A stretch of 64,000 bases of DNA. Origin: Cladorhizidae sp. MBARI D1340-BT2 (lineage: Eukaryota; Porifera; Demospongiae; Poecilosclerida; Cladorhizidae). Within the stretch, counting starts at the first letter, position 1. The number at the start of each line of letters is the position of its first letter. Position numbers and translations under genes: made by a program. Under the pieces are notes generated by a model. That model ran no database searches, had not been told where the DNA came from, and saw only the letters and a list, made by a program, of their open reading frames with translations. Of the stretch, positions 1 to 9,370 are shown piece after piece. The stretch is from NCBI GenBank assembly GCA_028752905.1, contig JAQNBH010000004.1, positions 37,814,336 to 37,878,335 on the forward strand, written 5' to 3'.

Positions 1-419
1 CTTCCTTTCCTAGGATGCTGTTGTAGTTGGCTAATAGAAGCTATACAAGGGTTGTTGCACACATAGAGGATAGCGCTGTATGCCTTTACTTCTTGGATTG
101 AACTGAATGCAAATATCATGTGTCTCCAAAGCAACAACTGAGTATTGGGTAAAGGATCAATCAGGTAAGGGGTCATACGTATACAATGTCCAAGTATACT
201 AAACAATGTCCACTAGTATTGTTGATACTGTATCTACTATGCTTTATACTGTGATAGCACACATTCCCAATCACTGTTCTTTTCCACATAATGTAGAGGC
301 TGGGTGTATAATGAAGCTGCTAATATGCAACAAATGGTGTGGAAGCTAAAATATGAAGCGAAGTACCTGCAATTCCAATGCATTAGGCCACTGTCTTAGC
401 CTGTAGATAACTTATATGC

Positions 420-2750
420 TACTCTCCCATCCATCCATCACCTTTTCCATGAAGGATCTTATTTTGCTAGGGGATTTAATGTAATTTTTCTTCATCTTCA
501 CCACTCCTTGGTAAAACATGCAATATCAGACCTTTTCTCTCTCAGCCAAATTGTCCAACACCCAACTCACTACTCCCGCAATGGCAACTCTTCTATCATT
601 AATCTCGTATATTTACCTTTCACCTTCACTGCCCGATGTGAAGTTTTTCCTCCTGTATCTCACTCTAATCACAACTCTATCTTTTTCTCTCTGACTCTCC
701 ATCTCCCTCACCACCTCATAGAATGACAGAACAGACTTTACTCAAGCTAATGAACTCAATATAATCCCCTGGTACATATGGAAACCACCTGGCTCATTTG
801 GCACCAATGGTTTGGGCTGCATGTCTAGGAGAACTCTGGTGATGGGACGTCCAAGGATTTTCATGTTGATTTTTTAGCATCATTATATATATTATATATG
901 TATTATATATAAATTCTCAATGAACTCTCAGTTGACATAAAAACATTAAAATCACCTTCTCAATAATCAACTTCATTTGAAGTTGATTATTATGGAGAAG
1001 GTGATTTTAATATAGCTATATGCCAACTGAGAGTTTGTAAAGGACTTTTTATTCACATCATGCATGAGACTATTCCCACTAAGCTAGCCAGTCATCCTAT
1101 TCTATCCCTTCTTGGATCTCCCATTTAACTATCTATCTTAATACCTAGTCAGCATGCCTATATAGAAACAACACACTTTCACTCATCCATTCTCTAAAAT
1201 GCTTCTTCTTCAAATGACCTCATCTTGGAGAACTATTAAAAAAAGGATAACAAAACTTCATGCATCCCTACTCTTACATACCAAGGTCAACTCTGGATTT
1301 CCTCCTAGTCCAAAGCTGAAGCACTAAGTCACTTCTTTTCCACATGTTTCAACAAATCTTCTCCCACCCCTCTCGCCAAATATCCACCCTCTCCTCTTCC
1401 TTTTTCCTGCCCACCTTAGCTCTCCTATTTCCCAGTAGAGATTATTAACTTTCTCTCCCACATACCATTATAATATACCTGCTGCAATCACCATATCTGC
1501 TCTTTCTCTTATCGTTAATTCTTCCCTCTTTAGGTGTTTTTTTCTGCTGATTGGAAGTGTTTGCTGATTGTTCCTGTCCCCATCTCTTATCTCATTCTCC
1601 CCCAACGATTACCATTCAATCTCCATACTCTCTCTAGCAAGTAAAAAATTTGAATGTCACATTTTCAACTATTTACATTGGCACAGTTCCACACATAACA
1701 TTTATCAAGTGAACAATACAGGGGGTTTTCAGGGTTTTCAACTGAAGTTGCCATTCTTAGTGCAACCCAAATCTTGGCTAGCCTCCTTAGAAGCCCACAA
1801 ATCTGTATATGTGGTCTTCTTAGATGTAAAGAAAGCTTTTGACTCTGTTCACCATCAACCTCTCCTAAACACCCTGTCCTCACTCAACCTTCCTTCTTAC
1901 TTACTCTACTGGCTGTCTCACAGCTCACTCACAAAGTTTGGTCATCACAGGCTCTCATTCTTTCCCATACCATGCAACCTCAGGTCCCCAAGGTTCTATT
2001 CTTGGTCCACTTCTCTTTATATTCTACTTTCTCCTTCTTCTACACTAACTCTCTATGCAGATGATATCCTCTTCTCCTATTCCTTCTCTTCTACTTCCTT
2101 CATCAGCAATCTGACATTGAAGTGATATCATCCTGGCTATCTTCCTGTTTCATCACGATCAACCTGAATAAGAGTAAGTACATGATCATTACTCGCAAAC
2201 CCCATCCTCCCTTCATTTTCTCATTTAAGGACTATGAACCTCTGGAATTTTCACATCAAAAAAAATTTGTACTATCCAGGAAAATTATAAATCGCTATCT
2301 CTATTACCACTAATCTACTCATGCACTTGTCAGATTTTACACTACTCTAGTACTACCTCAATTAATTTACTGATCTTCTGTGTGGGCACTTCCCCCCTGT
2401 TCCTGCAACTCCGAAGCTCTAGAACACATCCAGCAATTTTCACTCAAACTCTGCCCTCATCAATGAACTTCTTACCTCCTCCCAACTCTTCAACTGCCTA
2501 CTCCCTCAAACAGACATGCTCAGGCCAAGCTCCTTTTACTCTATAAGATAATTAACAACCATATCCACTTTACTCCAAACTTCATCCAATCAGCAACTCC
2601 TGCACATGACCTCATCATTACCATCCATCTCTAACCTCACAATTGCTTTCTCTCGCACCTCAGCTATGCAGTTTCTTTTGTTCCAGCACACTTTGGAATT
2701 CACTCCCATCCTCCATTAGATCATCTCCTTCTCTCTCATCCTGTAGATGA
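420..2750 (+). pseudogene. Decayed APE-type LINE (CR1/L2/Jockey-like), EN to RT
   Basis: A non-LTR retrotransposon remnant read in several frames. Near 445-480 the endonuclease motif LLGD-(FN) appears, with the frame lost at the FN. Positions 508-726 keep the end of the APE endonuclease (PP-VSHSNHNSI, the usual PPxSDHxxI). Positions 1568-2125 keep RT: a degenerate YRPISILS-like block (residues about 15-30), FLDVKKAFDSVHHQPLL (RT motif A), and LYADDILFS (the YADD catalytic motif). Positions 2122-2313 continue RT (WLSSCFITINLNKSKYMII), and 2320-2720 hold a degraded thumb/C-terminal region (LVLP..IY..SVW). Stops and frameshifts are frequent and an inverted-repeat insertion lies between EN and RT, so it is non-functional. 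The CR1/L2/Jockey grouping is by motif flavour only. Confidence 0.8.
917..1037. mobile_element. 121-bp hairpin (MITE-like) insertion in the LINE
   Basis: The two halves are imperfect reverse complements. CTCTCAGTTG near 918 pairs with CAACTGAGAG near 1028, and AATCACCTTCTC near 951 pairs with GAGAAGGTGATT near 993. The centre is TCATTTGA. It lies between the LINE endonuclease and RT remnants, so it looks like a small inverted-repeat transposon inserted after the LINE. No target-site duplication is clear. Confidence 0.55.
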
Positions 2751-3084
2751 TTAATTATTATAAGTACAGATTATTTTGTGTAAACAACCTGAAATCTATG
2801 CACTTGAGTTTTTGACTAGATGTTCTAGCCATCATCAGGAATAAATATGTTAATTTGCATTACCACTTGTAATCCTAATAGTATATATACGAAAACAACC
2901 ACTTAACCTCCCAAAACTGGAGAGAAAAAATAAGAAGATTTTCCCATGGATTCTGATACTATTGGGCATGCTAAATAACATACTAAAAACTAAAAATCTA
3001 GTTGATTCTGACCTGGGTAACAGGGTTTTTAAGATGGCGTTCAAGATGCACAATTAACATATAAAGGTGGCTTTGGTGGCTAAC

Positions 3085-3215
3085 CCTTTAAGTTTTAGGG
3101 CTCAAAGAAACCTAGGATTTAGGGCTCAAGGAACCCTAGGTTTTAGAGCACAAGGAACCCTAGGTTTTAAGGCTCAAGAACCCTAGGTTTTAGGGTTCAA
3201 GGAATCCTATTCAAC
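3085..3215. repeat. Short degenerate tandem repeat, about 24-26 bp unit
   Basis: About five copies of a unit built on GTTTTAGGGCTCAAGGAACC followed by CTAG. The CCCTA/TTAGGG flavour resembles telomeric DNA but the period is about 25 bp, so it is a minisatellite and not a telomere tract. Confidence 0.6.
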
Positions 3216-3599
3216 GACCATCAGTTTTTAAGAAATCCAAGATGGCATCCCCAAGAGACCACCAATTGTTAAAGTGTTATATTCAACCATGATTGTTAAT
3301 TATGCTGTCTCTGGCATTCCTTTTAGGTTAAATTTGGTCACAGTTAACTCTCATACTGTCAGTGCTGCTATCTTCAGGAAACAAAAAGAATTTGCAATAA
3401 TTATAGTAAATGATAATCCCGAATTCACGACAATGGTTGAGAGTTTGAAGGATATATAATGTGGTATTGAATGGTGAGATAATGGACCCTCACTCGAATA
3501 AATGAAGGTGCTAGGTCCAAGGCAAGTCAGTTGTGGCTGAATTAACAAAGCGTGGTAAAATTTGCTAGGTGACTGATAAAGGCTGATTGAACAGGTGAT

Positions 3600-4937
3600 G
3601 CCTTATGCGCCATTTCTGACTGTATTCTGATATTTGCCATACATGGGCTTTACAACTTCTTGAAATCAGCATACTTCTATGTCCAAGAGATGGTTCAGCT
3701 CGACACCACCCACCAAGACTTATTCAGAAAATTCAAAAAGGGTTTTCATGTTATCCATCGCAGCAGCCATTTGTGGGCAGGCCTTAGATCAGATCTTGCA
3801 ATTGAACAGATATTAATGAGGTCATTGATGACCAACTGACATGTGGAAGTGGATTGTCAGAGCATAGAGCCCTCTGGACCATGTCAAGATCACAACATCA
3901 GAATACACCATCGCAATGCAGGAGTTCACAAACCTGTCATACATGATATCTGAACAGCAAGGATTTGACAGAGAAGGATGAAAAAGGACGCTGCTGACCC
4001 GGAGGAGATCAGTTCAAATTTTTTCGGATGCTTACCTTTCTCGCCAGACCTTTCATAGGAACATTGTCACTGGTGTTGTGGCTCAAGAAGGTGTGAACAT
4101 GAATGAATATGAGTATGTTGGATTCAGCATCATGCACAAATTGATCGGACAGCTCATCTCGTTCAGTAGAAAGGATAAAGCCAGAACTCTTGTCAGCTAT
4201 CAAGGTCACTCCGATTGAATCATTGCTTCCACTCTCTTTTTCGACATTTTCTGGTAGTCTCTAAAACTGGAGGGCTATCGTCGAGATTATGAGTTACGAA
4301 CTCAGACCTTTTCCACCTTTCATCTCTAAAGCCAGAAACATCTTCCAAAAGGCTGATAAGCCACAACTAGCTCACGTGACCTGCGATCATGTTAGTGATG
4401 CCATCCCATATTCTTTACCAGAAACAGAGTGCCACATCCTTGGTGGAGGTTTGTTCCTTCACATAATACCATGGAATCGCAGAGAAAGCTATGGTGGCAT
4501 TTTTGAGCTGAATGTTGACTTCACAATCCGACATTATAGTTTAGCTTAGACCGTTGTCTTTGATGGCTACGAGGAAGGGCTGTCAATTAAAGACAATATG
4601 CTTCAGAGAAGAGGACACAATATTCATCCCATTGTAAGGTTCACTGCTGAAACAGAGTTGTCAGGCAAGAAGAAGGAGTTCCTGTGAAGAGGTGTCAATG
4701 AACAGAGACTGATCCGGATGACAAGTGATAAAAAGGTCACCGTGGGCAATGCACCAAGGGATTCTTATGCAGACAGAGTTAAGGCTACAGTGGATGTATC
4801 TCTTCTATATACCTGTAGGGTCCACAAACACAAGGATTCTACAGGGCGAGAAATAGTCTGCCTATATACAACCAGACAAACAATTCTCTTGGTAAATGCT
4901 GCCACCAGAGTCCTCCTCTACAACTACCCAGCTAGAC
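3600..4937 (+). pseudogene. Broken copy of a conserved metazoan hypothetical (PIN-like?) protein
   Basis: Fragments in changing frames resemble a large uncharacterised family repeated in cnidarian and sponge genomes. At about 3660-3840 the frame reads ..KGFHVIHRSSHLWAGLRSD.., matching the family's KGFxVxRRSxRxWAGLSTDL block. At 4289-4549 it reads MSYELRPFPPFISKARN.., ADKPQLAH, GGGLFLHIIPWNRRESYGGI and DFTIRHY. At 4553-4690 it reads VVFDGYEEGLSIKDN and RRGHNIHPIV. At 4718-4942 it reads a late acidic/VKATV segment and LLYNYPARL. Internal stops separate the blocks and the LTR at 4938 cuts the 3' end. The family's function is not established; the PIN-nuclease-like idea is weak recollection, not shown here. 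Confidence is good that this is one decayed gene copy. Confidence 0.65.
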
Positions 4938-5259
4938 TGTAAGGTGGTTAGGCCTTAAGTTAACTTATGATTGAAATAAAGGTAGTAAAGTCAATCTGAT
5001 AGGAAGTAGAGTAAATGGAGAACTGACAGGCTGAGACTGCAGAGGGTTTTAAATACACTTACAGGCCAGTCCTCTAGAGAAAGGTGTCTATTGCACACAA
5101 AACAATGTAAATCCCATACGGATGATGTAAGTGTTGATTAATGTAGTTAGCAGGTCTATGAGAATGTAAGGTCCTGGTTCATTCAAAGTATATTTTATTG
5201 TCTGATGTTCTCTGCAGGGCTGTGCCTGTACAGCCGGTCAGGGTTGAGGCCTGATATCA
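4938..5259 (-). repeat. 3' LTR of the Gypsy-type element
   Basis: On the minus strand the RNase H reading frame ends and is followed by the purine tract GGAAGGGGG and then TGATATCAGG, the expected polypurine tract and TG start of a 3' LTR. The other end is CTTACA at 4938-4943 (minus), giving TG..CA limits and a length of 322 bp. A TATTTAAAA box lies near 5050-5060 and AATAAA near 5185-5195. The LTR sits directly in the pseudogene reading NYPARL. No second LTR is found upstream of gag, so the element is 5'-truncated. Confidence 0.65.
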
Positions 5260-6300
5260 CCCCCTTCCAAAGAAGTTGGTCGGTCTTGTTCTTGATCTTG
5301 CTCTGGCCATGCTTGACAAGATAGGCCATCTGCATTACCATTCCTAGATCCGGGTCGGTTTCTCATGGTGAAGGTATATGGCTGTAGTAGGAGTGCCCAC
5401 CACATCACTCATCTGTTGAGATGTTTTGACGTCTGTAGATAGGCGAGAGCCTTGTGTTCTGTTTCAACTGAGAACTCCTGGCCCATGAGATATATTCCAA
5501 AGTGCTGTATCGCGCTCACAAGGGCGAGGTCCTCAAGTTCTGTAGCAGAGTAACTTGTCTCTGCCAGATGTAACTGGTGTGAGAAGAAGCCAACAGGTAG
5601 CTCCTCCTCTTTCCTGATTATGCTGAGAACACCAGCGATGCCTTGAGCAGAAGCGTCAGTCTCTAACACAAACTTATCAGAGGGTGTAGGGATAGTGAGG
5701 ATGGACACGTCATACAATGAAGTACATGGATATTGAAATTCATTGGACATAGTTTCCGTCCAGACAACATTATTGGGTGCTACTTTACGTGTTGTGGCTA
5801 TCAATGCCACAGAGTGGTGTGCATACCTAGGAATGAATTTCCTGTAATAGCTTGTTGTTCTGAGGAAAGCATGTATGTCGCATTGGGATCGATGTACTGT
5901 TTGATTTTGATGATTCGACAGTCTGGGATTGACACTGTACCATCCCAATAGTGTGGACTAGAAAGGTCAGGGAAGATGCTCCCCACTAGTATTTCGATGG
6001 TTTTGCCGTCAAGCCGAACTTCTTCAGCTGATCTAGGACTAGTGCAACATGTGTCATATGATCTTCCCAAGACTATAGAAACAATAATATCATCTATGTA
6101 TACCCTGGTAAATTCAAGCATGCCACCCAGTACCCAGTCCATCATGTGCTGGAAGGTCGCCGGAACATTCCGCAAACCAAAGGGCACGACTATGAATTGA
6201 TATTTCCCCCATGGAGTGCAAAATGCTGATTTGTCCTAGTCTTCCTCAGCCAGGGGAATTTAGCAGAACCATTTATGGAGGTCCAATTTAGATAAGTAAT
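5250..6300 (-). pseudogene. RT and RNase H of the Gypsy-type element
   Basis: RT begins abruptly near 6300 with ..DAHYLSKLDLHK.. (catalytic LDL block) containing two in-frame stops. It then runs MPFGLRNVPATFQHMMD (6187-6137) and VYIDDIIVS, the YIDD active site near 6100. A frameshift follows inside the thumb. The connection reads FLRTTSYYRKFIPRYAHHSVALI (about 5870-5800). RNase H reads FVLETDASAQGIAGVLS (5690-5640), SATELEDLALVSAIQHF and YLMGQEFSVETEHKAL. The chain ends with a NADGLS-like tail near 5330-5310 and a stop near 5245. The normal first ~100 residues of RT are missing. It is clearly Ty3/Gypsy-like and clearly broken. Confidence 0.8.
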
Positions 6301-6419
6301 GAGCATCGCCGAGTTGGGAAATCCTCTCATCAACTCGGGACATAGTGCCTCTTCCCCAACTATCACCAAGTTTAGCACTGTGGTATCTGGTGTATTCCAC
6401 ACCTTGAGGTAGTTTATTT

Positions 6420-7530
6420 GGGTAACCATATGTTTACTCATTCGTCTAGGCACAGCTATCTCGTAAGTCACTGGGGAAATATGTCTGGTGACCTCGAATG
6501 GCCCCTCCCAAACGTCTTCTAGCTTTCCCTTAAGGTCGGGGGTTCTTACTAGTACAAGAGTGCCTTCTTCAAGATGACGTTCCTTTGCCTGTTTATCATA
6601 TGAGGCCTTCGTTTTTCCTTTGGCCACCTTTTCCCGGTTGCTAACGACCTCTTTCATGTCTGCTAACCTCTCTCCCAGTGTGTTTACCTATTCTACTACA
6701 CTGAATTGTGCTACATCCCCAGTCATCCCTCGAGAGGACCCCCGATGGATCGTCCCAAGACTACTTCAAATGGTAAGAACCCAGTGTTTCTATAGGAGCA
6801 TATGGCATAATTCCTGGGTTACTTTCCCATGATTAGTGAGAATCTCTGCCTGGATCCCGGTATGGGAAAATATCTCAACCATACTGTCGGCAACAGTCAG
6901 AGCGTCTACCCATTTCAGCGGTATAGCTTCTGGGTATATATATAGACCCAAGACACATGCAGGTGAGTATGTCGGGTCCCAGACTTTGCTTTGGGCACTG
7001 GACCCAGACCAATCTGGTAAAGAAGGAAAAAATTACTGGTAAAGGACATAGTGGAGCTCTGTGAGGTTGTTTCTTCCCTGCCTTTTGGCATTCAGGACAA
7101 GAGCTACACCATTTCTTTACCTCCTTTGATATGCCAGGCCAAGCAAACCGGCATTTGAGGGCAGCCAAGGTTTTACGGTGGGAAAAGTCTCCACTAACCA
7201 GCTGGAATGGGCTAGTTTCAGGACTTCTTTCCTCCTGGGTTTGGGTACTACTATGTGGTCAAATTCTTGACCTCCATCTAGTTTCTGTCTATGGATCAGT
7301 ACACCATCCATTTTGTTATAACCCATCTCATCTTTATCTGCCATGAGTTTACCCAGGGACTCATCTAGCTCTTGCAGGGTAATGAGGGTCTCCCCATCTG
7401 CTATGTCTGTGTAGAGTGTGGGGAGAGGCAAGTCTATTGATAACCCATCTGTTATAGTGTGTACCTCTTTCTCTATACATGCATCTGAACTAAAGAAGCC
7501 ATCGAAAAGGTAAATGGACAAGTCCCTCAT
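6420..7530 (-). pseudogene. Integrase region of the Gypsy-type element
   Basis: Positions 7530-7117 hold the linker (DGVLIHRQ.., VVPKPRRKEVLKLAHSS). Positions 7168-7070 hold the H2C2 zinc-binding end (WPGISKEVKKWCSSCPECQK, the CxxC half visible). The catalytic core is partial: ILTNHG near 6840 stands where ILTDxG is expected, and the rest up to the PFEV..LGR block near 6770 is internally deleted. Positions 6657-6420 hold the carboxyl tail (KQAKERHLEEGTLVLVRTP, WEGPFEVTRHISPVTYEIAVP), a GPY/F-type module. This frame then runs on with no spacer into RT sequence, which is the evidence for integrase preceding RT. Confidence 0.75.
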
Positions 7531-7679
7531 TCATCACTAAGGGTTATATCATCCCTTTCCTCTGCTAATTCACTGGCTGTCTGAACTCTGGTTGCAAACA
7601 CTTATTCGGCAACCATGTCATCATTCATTCTTTGTGTTATGGTCTTTGGCTAGCTGTAAGAGCTAGTCCAGGAAGCCTA

Positions 7680-8235
7680 TGTCTAGCCCTAAAAGAACTT
7701 CTTCGGGAGCCTCCTCAGCCACAGCTACCACATGGTGAATTTGATAGTTGCCAAAGGTAATCCATACTCCGGCTGTCACAGGGTGACCTCCAAACTCATT
7801 AAACAATAACTGTAGTTAACACTTATCATGTGTAAATGATATTCATTACAAACCCACTACATGTAAAGGCAGAGTGCTGGTCATATAAACAGTACCAAAG
7901 CCTAATCATTGGAGTTCATTTGCGAATATAGTTGAGTATATAGTTGACTTTTGTTGTTGAGCATAAGACTTTAATTATAACCATACTTCATGGAACAGTG
8001 ATTCTTGGTAGTTAAGCATTAGCTACCTGGTGGCAGCATACCAACTAGTGTTTGAGTAGTGCCAGGGTAACAAGAGTGGTTACCCATGGACACCGGCTAA
8101 TGGACTTAATATAGTGCTGCCATCTGCCATGGTCAGGGTCATGTGTGTCCCTAGATGTTCACTGGGTTTTACTAGCATGGCATTTACAACTGTCTGTCTT
8201 GCTCCTGTGTCAACTCTCATTTGACATTCCTATCT
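7680..8235 (-). pseudogene. Aspartic protease of the Gypsy-type element
   Basis: The active-site motif reads MRVDTGARQTVVNAMLV near 8222-8170. Downstream (lower coordinates) come MTLTMADGST, then, after an unrelated insert of about 250-290 bp, GGHPVTAGVWITFGNYQIHH and the second conserved motif EEVLLGLDIG near 7690. Spacing and motif order match retropepsins. The insert between the motifs makes it non-functional. Confidence 0.7.
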
Positions 8236-8250
8236 TCCCTGATACATACA

Positions 8251-8633
8251 GGCACTGTTGCCTGACAGGTACAACAACTAAGCTTACAGCATCCTTGTAG
8301 GCACTGTTGCCTGACAGGTACAACAACTAAGCTTACAGCATCCTTGTAGGCACTGTTGCCTGACAGGTACAACAACTAAGCTTACAGCATCCTTGTAGGC
8401 ACTGTTGCCTGACAGGTACAACAACTAAGCTTACAGCATTCTTGTAGGCACTATTGCCTGACAGGTACAACAACTAAGCTTACAGAATCCTTGTAGGCAC
8501 TGTTGCCTGACAGGTACAACAACTAAGCCTACAGCATCCTTTTAGGCACTGTTGCCTGACAGGTACAACAACTAAGCTCACAGCATCCTTGCTGTTGCCT
8601 GACAGGTACATCAAACTAAGCTCAAAGCATCCT
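8251..8633. repeat. 49-bp tandem repeat, about 7.5 copies
   Basis: The unit is built on GCACTGTTGCCTGACAGGTA then CAACAACTAAGC and CATCCTTGTAG. Copies are nearly identical. It lies between gag and protease of the LTR element; 49 is not a multiple of three, so the array itself breaks any gag-pol frame. Confidence 0.9.
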
Positions 8634-9220
8634 TGTTGGCTTGACTGTGTCCTGTACTATGGGCTCATGCTGTTGGCTGTTTCTGACTAGCCCTACCTTC
8701 CATTTGTTTGGGCAATCTGATCTCTTGTGGCCAGATAGGAAACAGTAGGAACAAAATGTGCTATGCTCACCTTGCTTTTGTCCTTGGTTTGCTGAACCTG
8801 AAAAGACATGCGTGTCGACCTGGGTTTGTTTCCTATGGAATCTGCACCCTGACAAGGTGATTGTCTTGGCGAGTCGTCCCATCTATCTGTGTGTTGTTAG
8901 CATTAATGGCCATCACTATATCAAAACCACGACCATGACTGGTAAGGCCTTCTTTGTCTTGTGGCTTGGGCCTTGGCCGCCTCTATTTTGGCACTTTGTT
9001 TCTGACATATTCTGCATCTCCTGTGGAACATAATGATAAGAATTTTCCCAAATTAAAGGTAAGAATACATTCAGCTACAGTTGTACAGTCCTCGCCCAGG
9101 CACTTCCCCATACTCGACATGTTTCAGCGATCACTCTTTGAAGCATGCATGCAGCTGTCCTTGGATAGTCCCATGGTATATTCAGGAGAGCATCCTTCAG
9201 GGTAGGGTAGGCTTCAAGCT
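8622..9220 (-). pseudogene. Gag remnant with CCHC zinc knuckle
   Basis: The reading frame at 8882-8622 contains CSYCFLSGHKRSDCP, a C-x2-C-x4-H-x4-C nucleocapsid knuckle. Upstream (9205-8950, minus) frames read ..AYPTLKDALLNIPWDYP.. and ..CQNRGGQGPS.., compatible with a degraded capsid/nucleocapsid region. It is assigned as gag of the adjacent protease-integrase-RT element by order and strand. The upstream end stops before any 5' LTR can be recognised. Confidence 0.6.
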
Positions 9221-9370
9221 GTGGGTCTGGGTACATTATTTGTATGTGCTGAGATTACCATTCTGGTGAGTAGTGGTGGTCAGCTCTTATGCACTTTTTT
9301 GACTGACACCTTTCCACATGGACTACGGGTCCTGAAATAATGTTCTTGGGGGAGACTCCATTGAAAATTT

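Larger units (their letters stand above)
5240..9330 (-). mobile_element. Decayed Ty3/Gypsy-type LTR retrotransposon, pol order PR-IN-RT-RNaseH
   Basis: Reading down the minus strand, the blocks are: gag with a CCHC knuckle (8622-8882); a 49-bp tandem repeat (8251-8633); aspartic protease (DTGA near 8200, LLGLDIG near 7685); integrase zinc-binding and core remnants (7530-6700); GPY/F-type integrase tail (6590-6420); RT (6300-5980); RNase H (5700-5410); and a C-terminal ..NGNADGLS.. tail directly before the polypurine tract and LTR. Integrase therefore lies upstream of RT, as in Ty1/Copia and the Gmr1-like Gypsy group, not downstream as in ordinary Gypsy elements. Stops, frameshifts and internal deletions (integrase core, RT amino end) show it is dead. 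About 250-290 bp of unrelated DNA (roughly 7800-8060) interrupts the protease. Confidence 0.75.

Noticed and set aside
3085..3215. Interstitial telomere repeat
   Set aside because: TTAGGG-like text is present, but the period is about 25 bp with other fixed bases; it is not a (TTAGGG)n tract.
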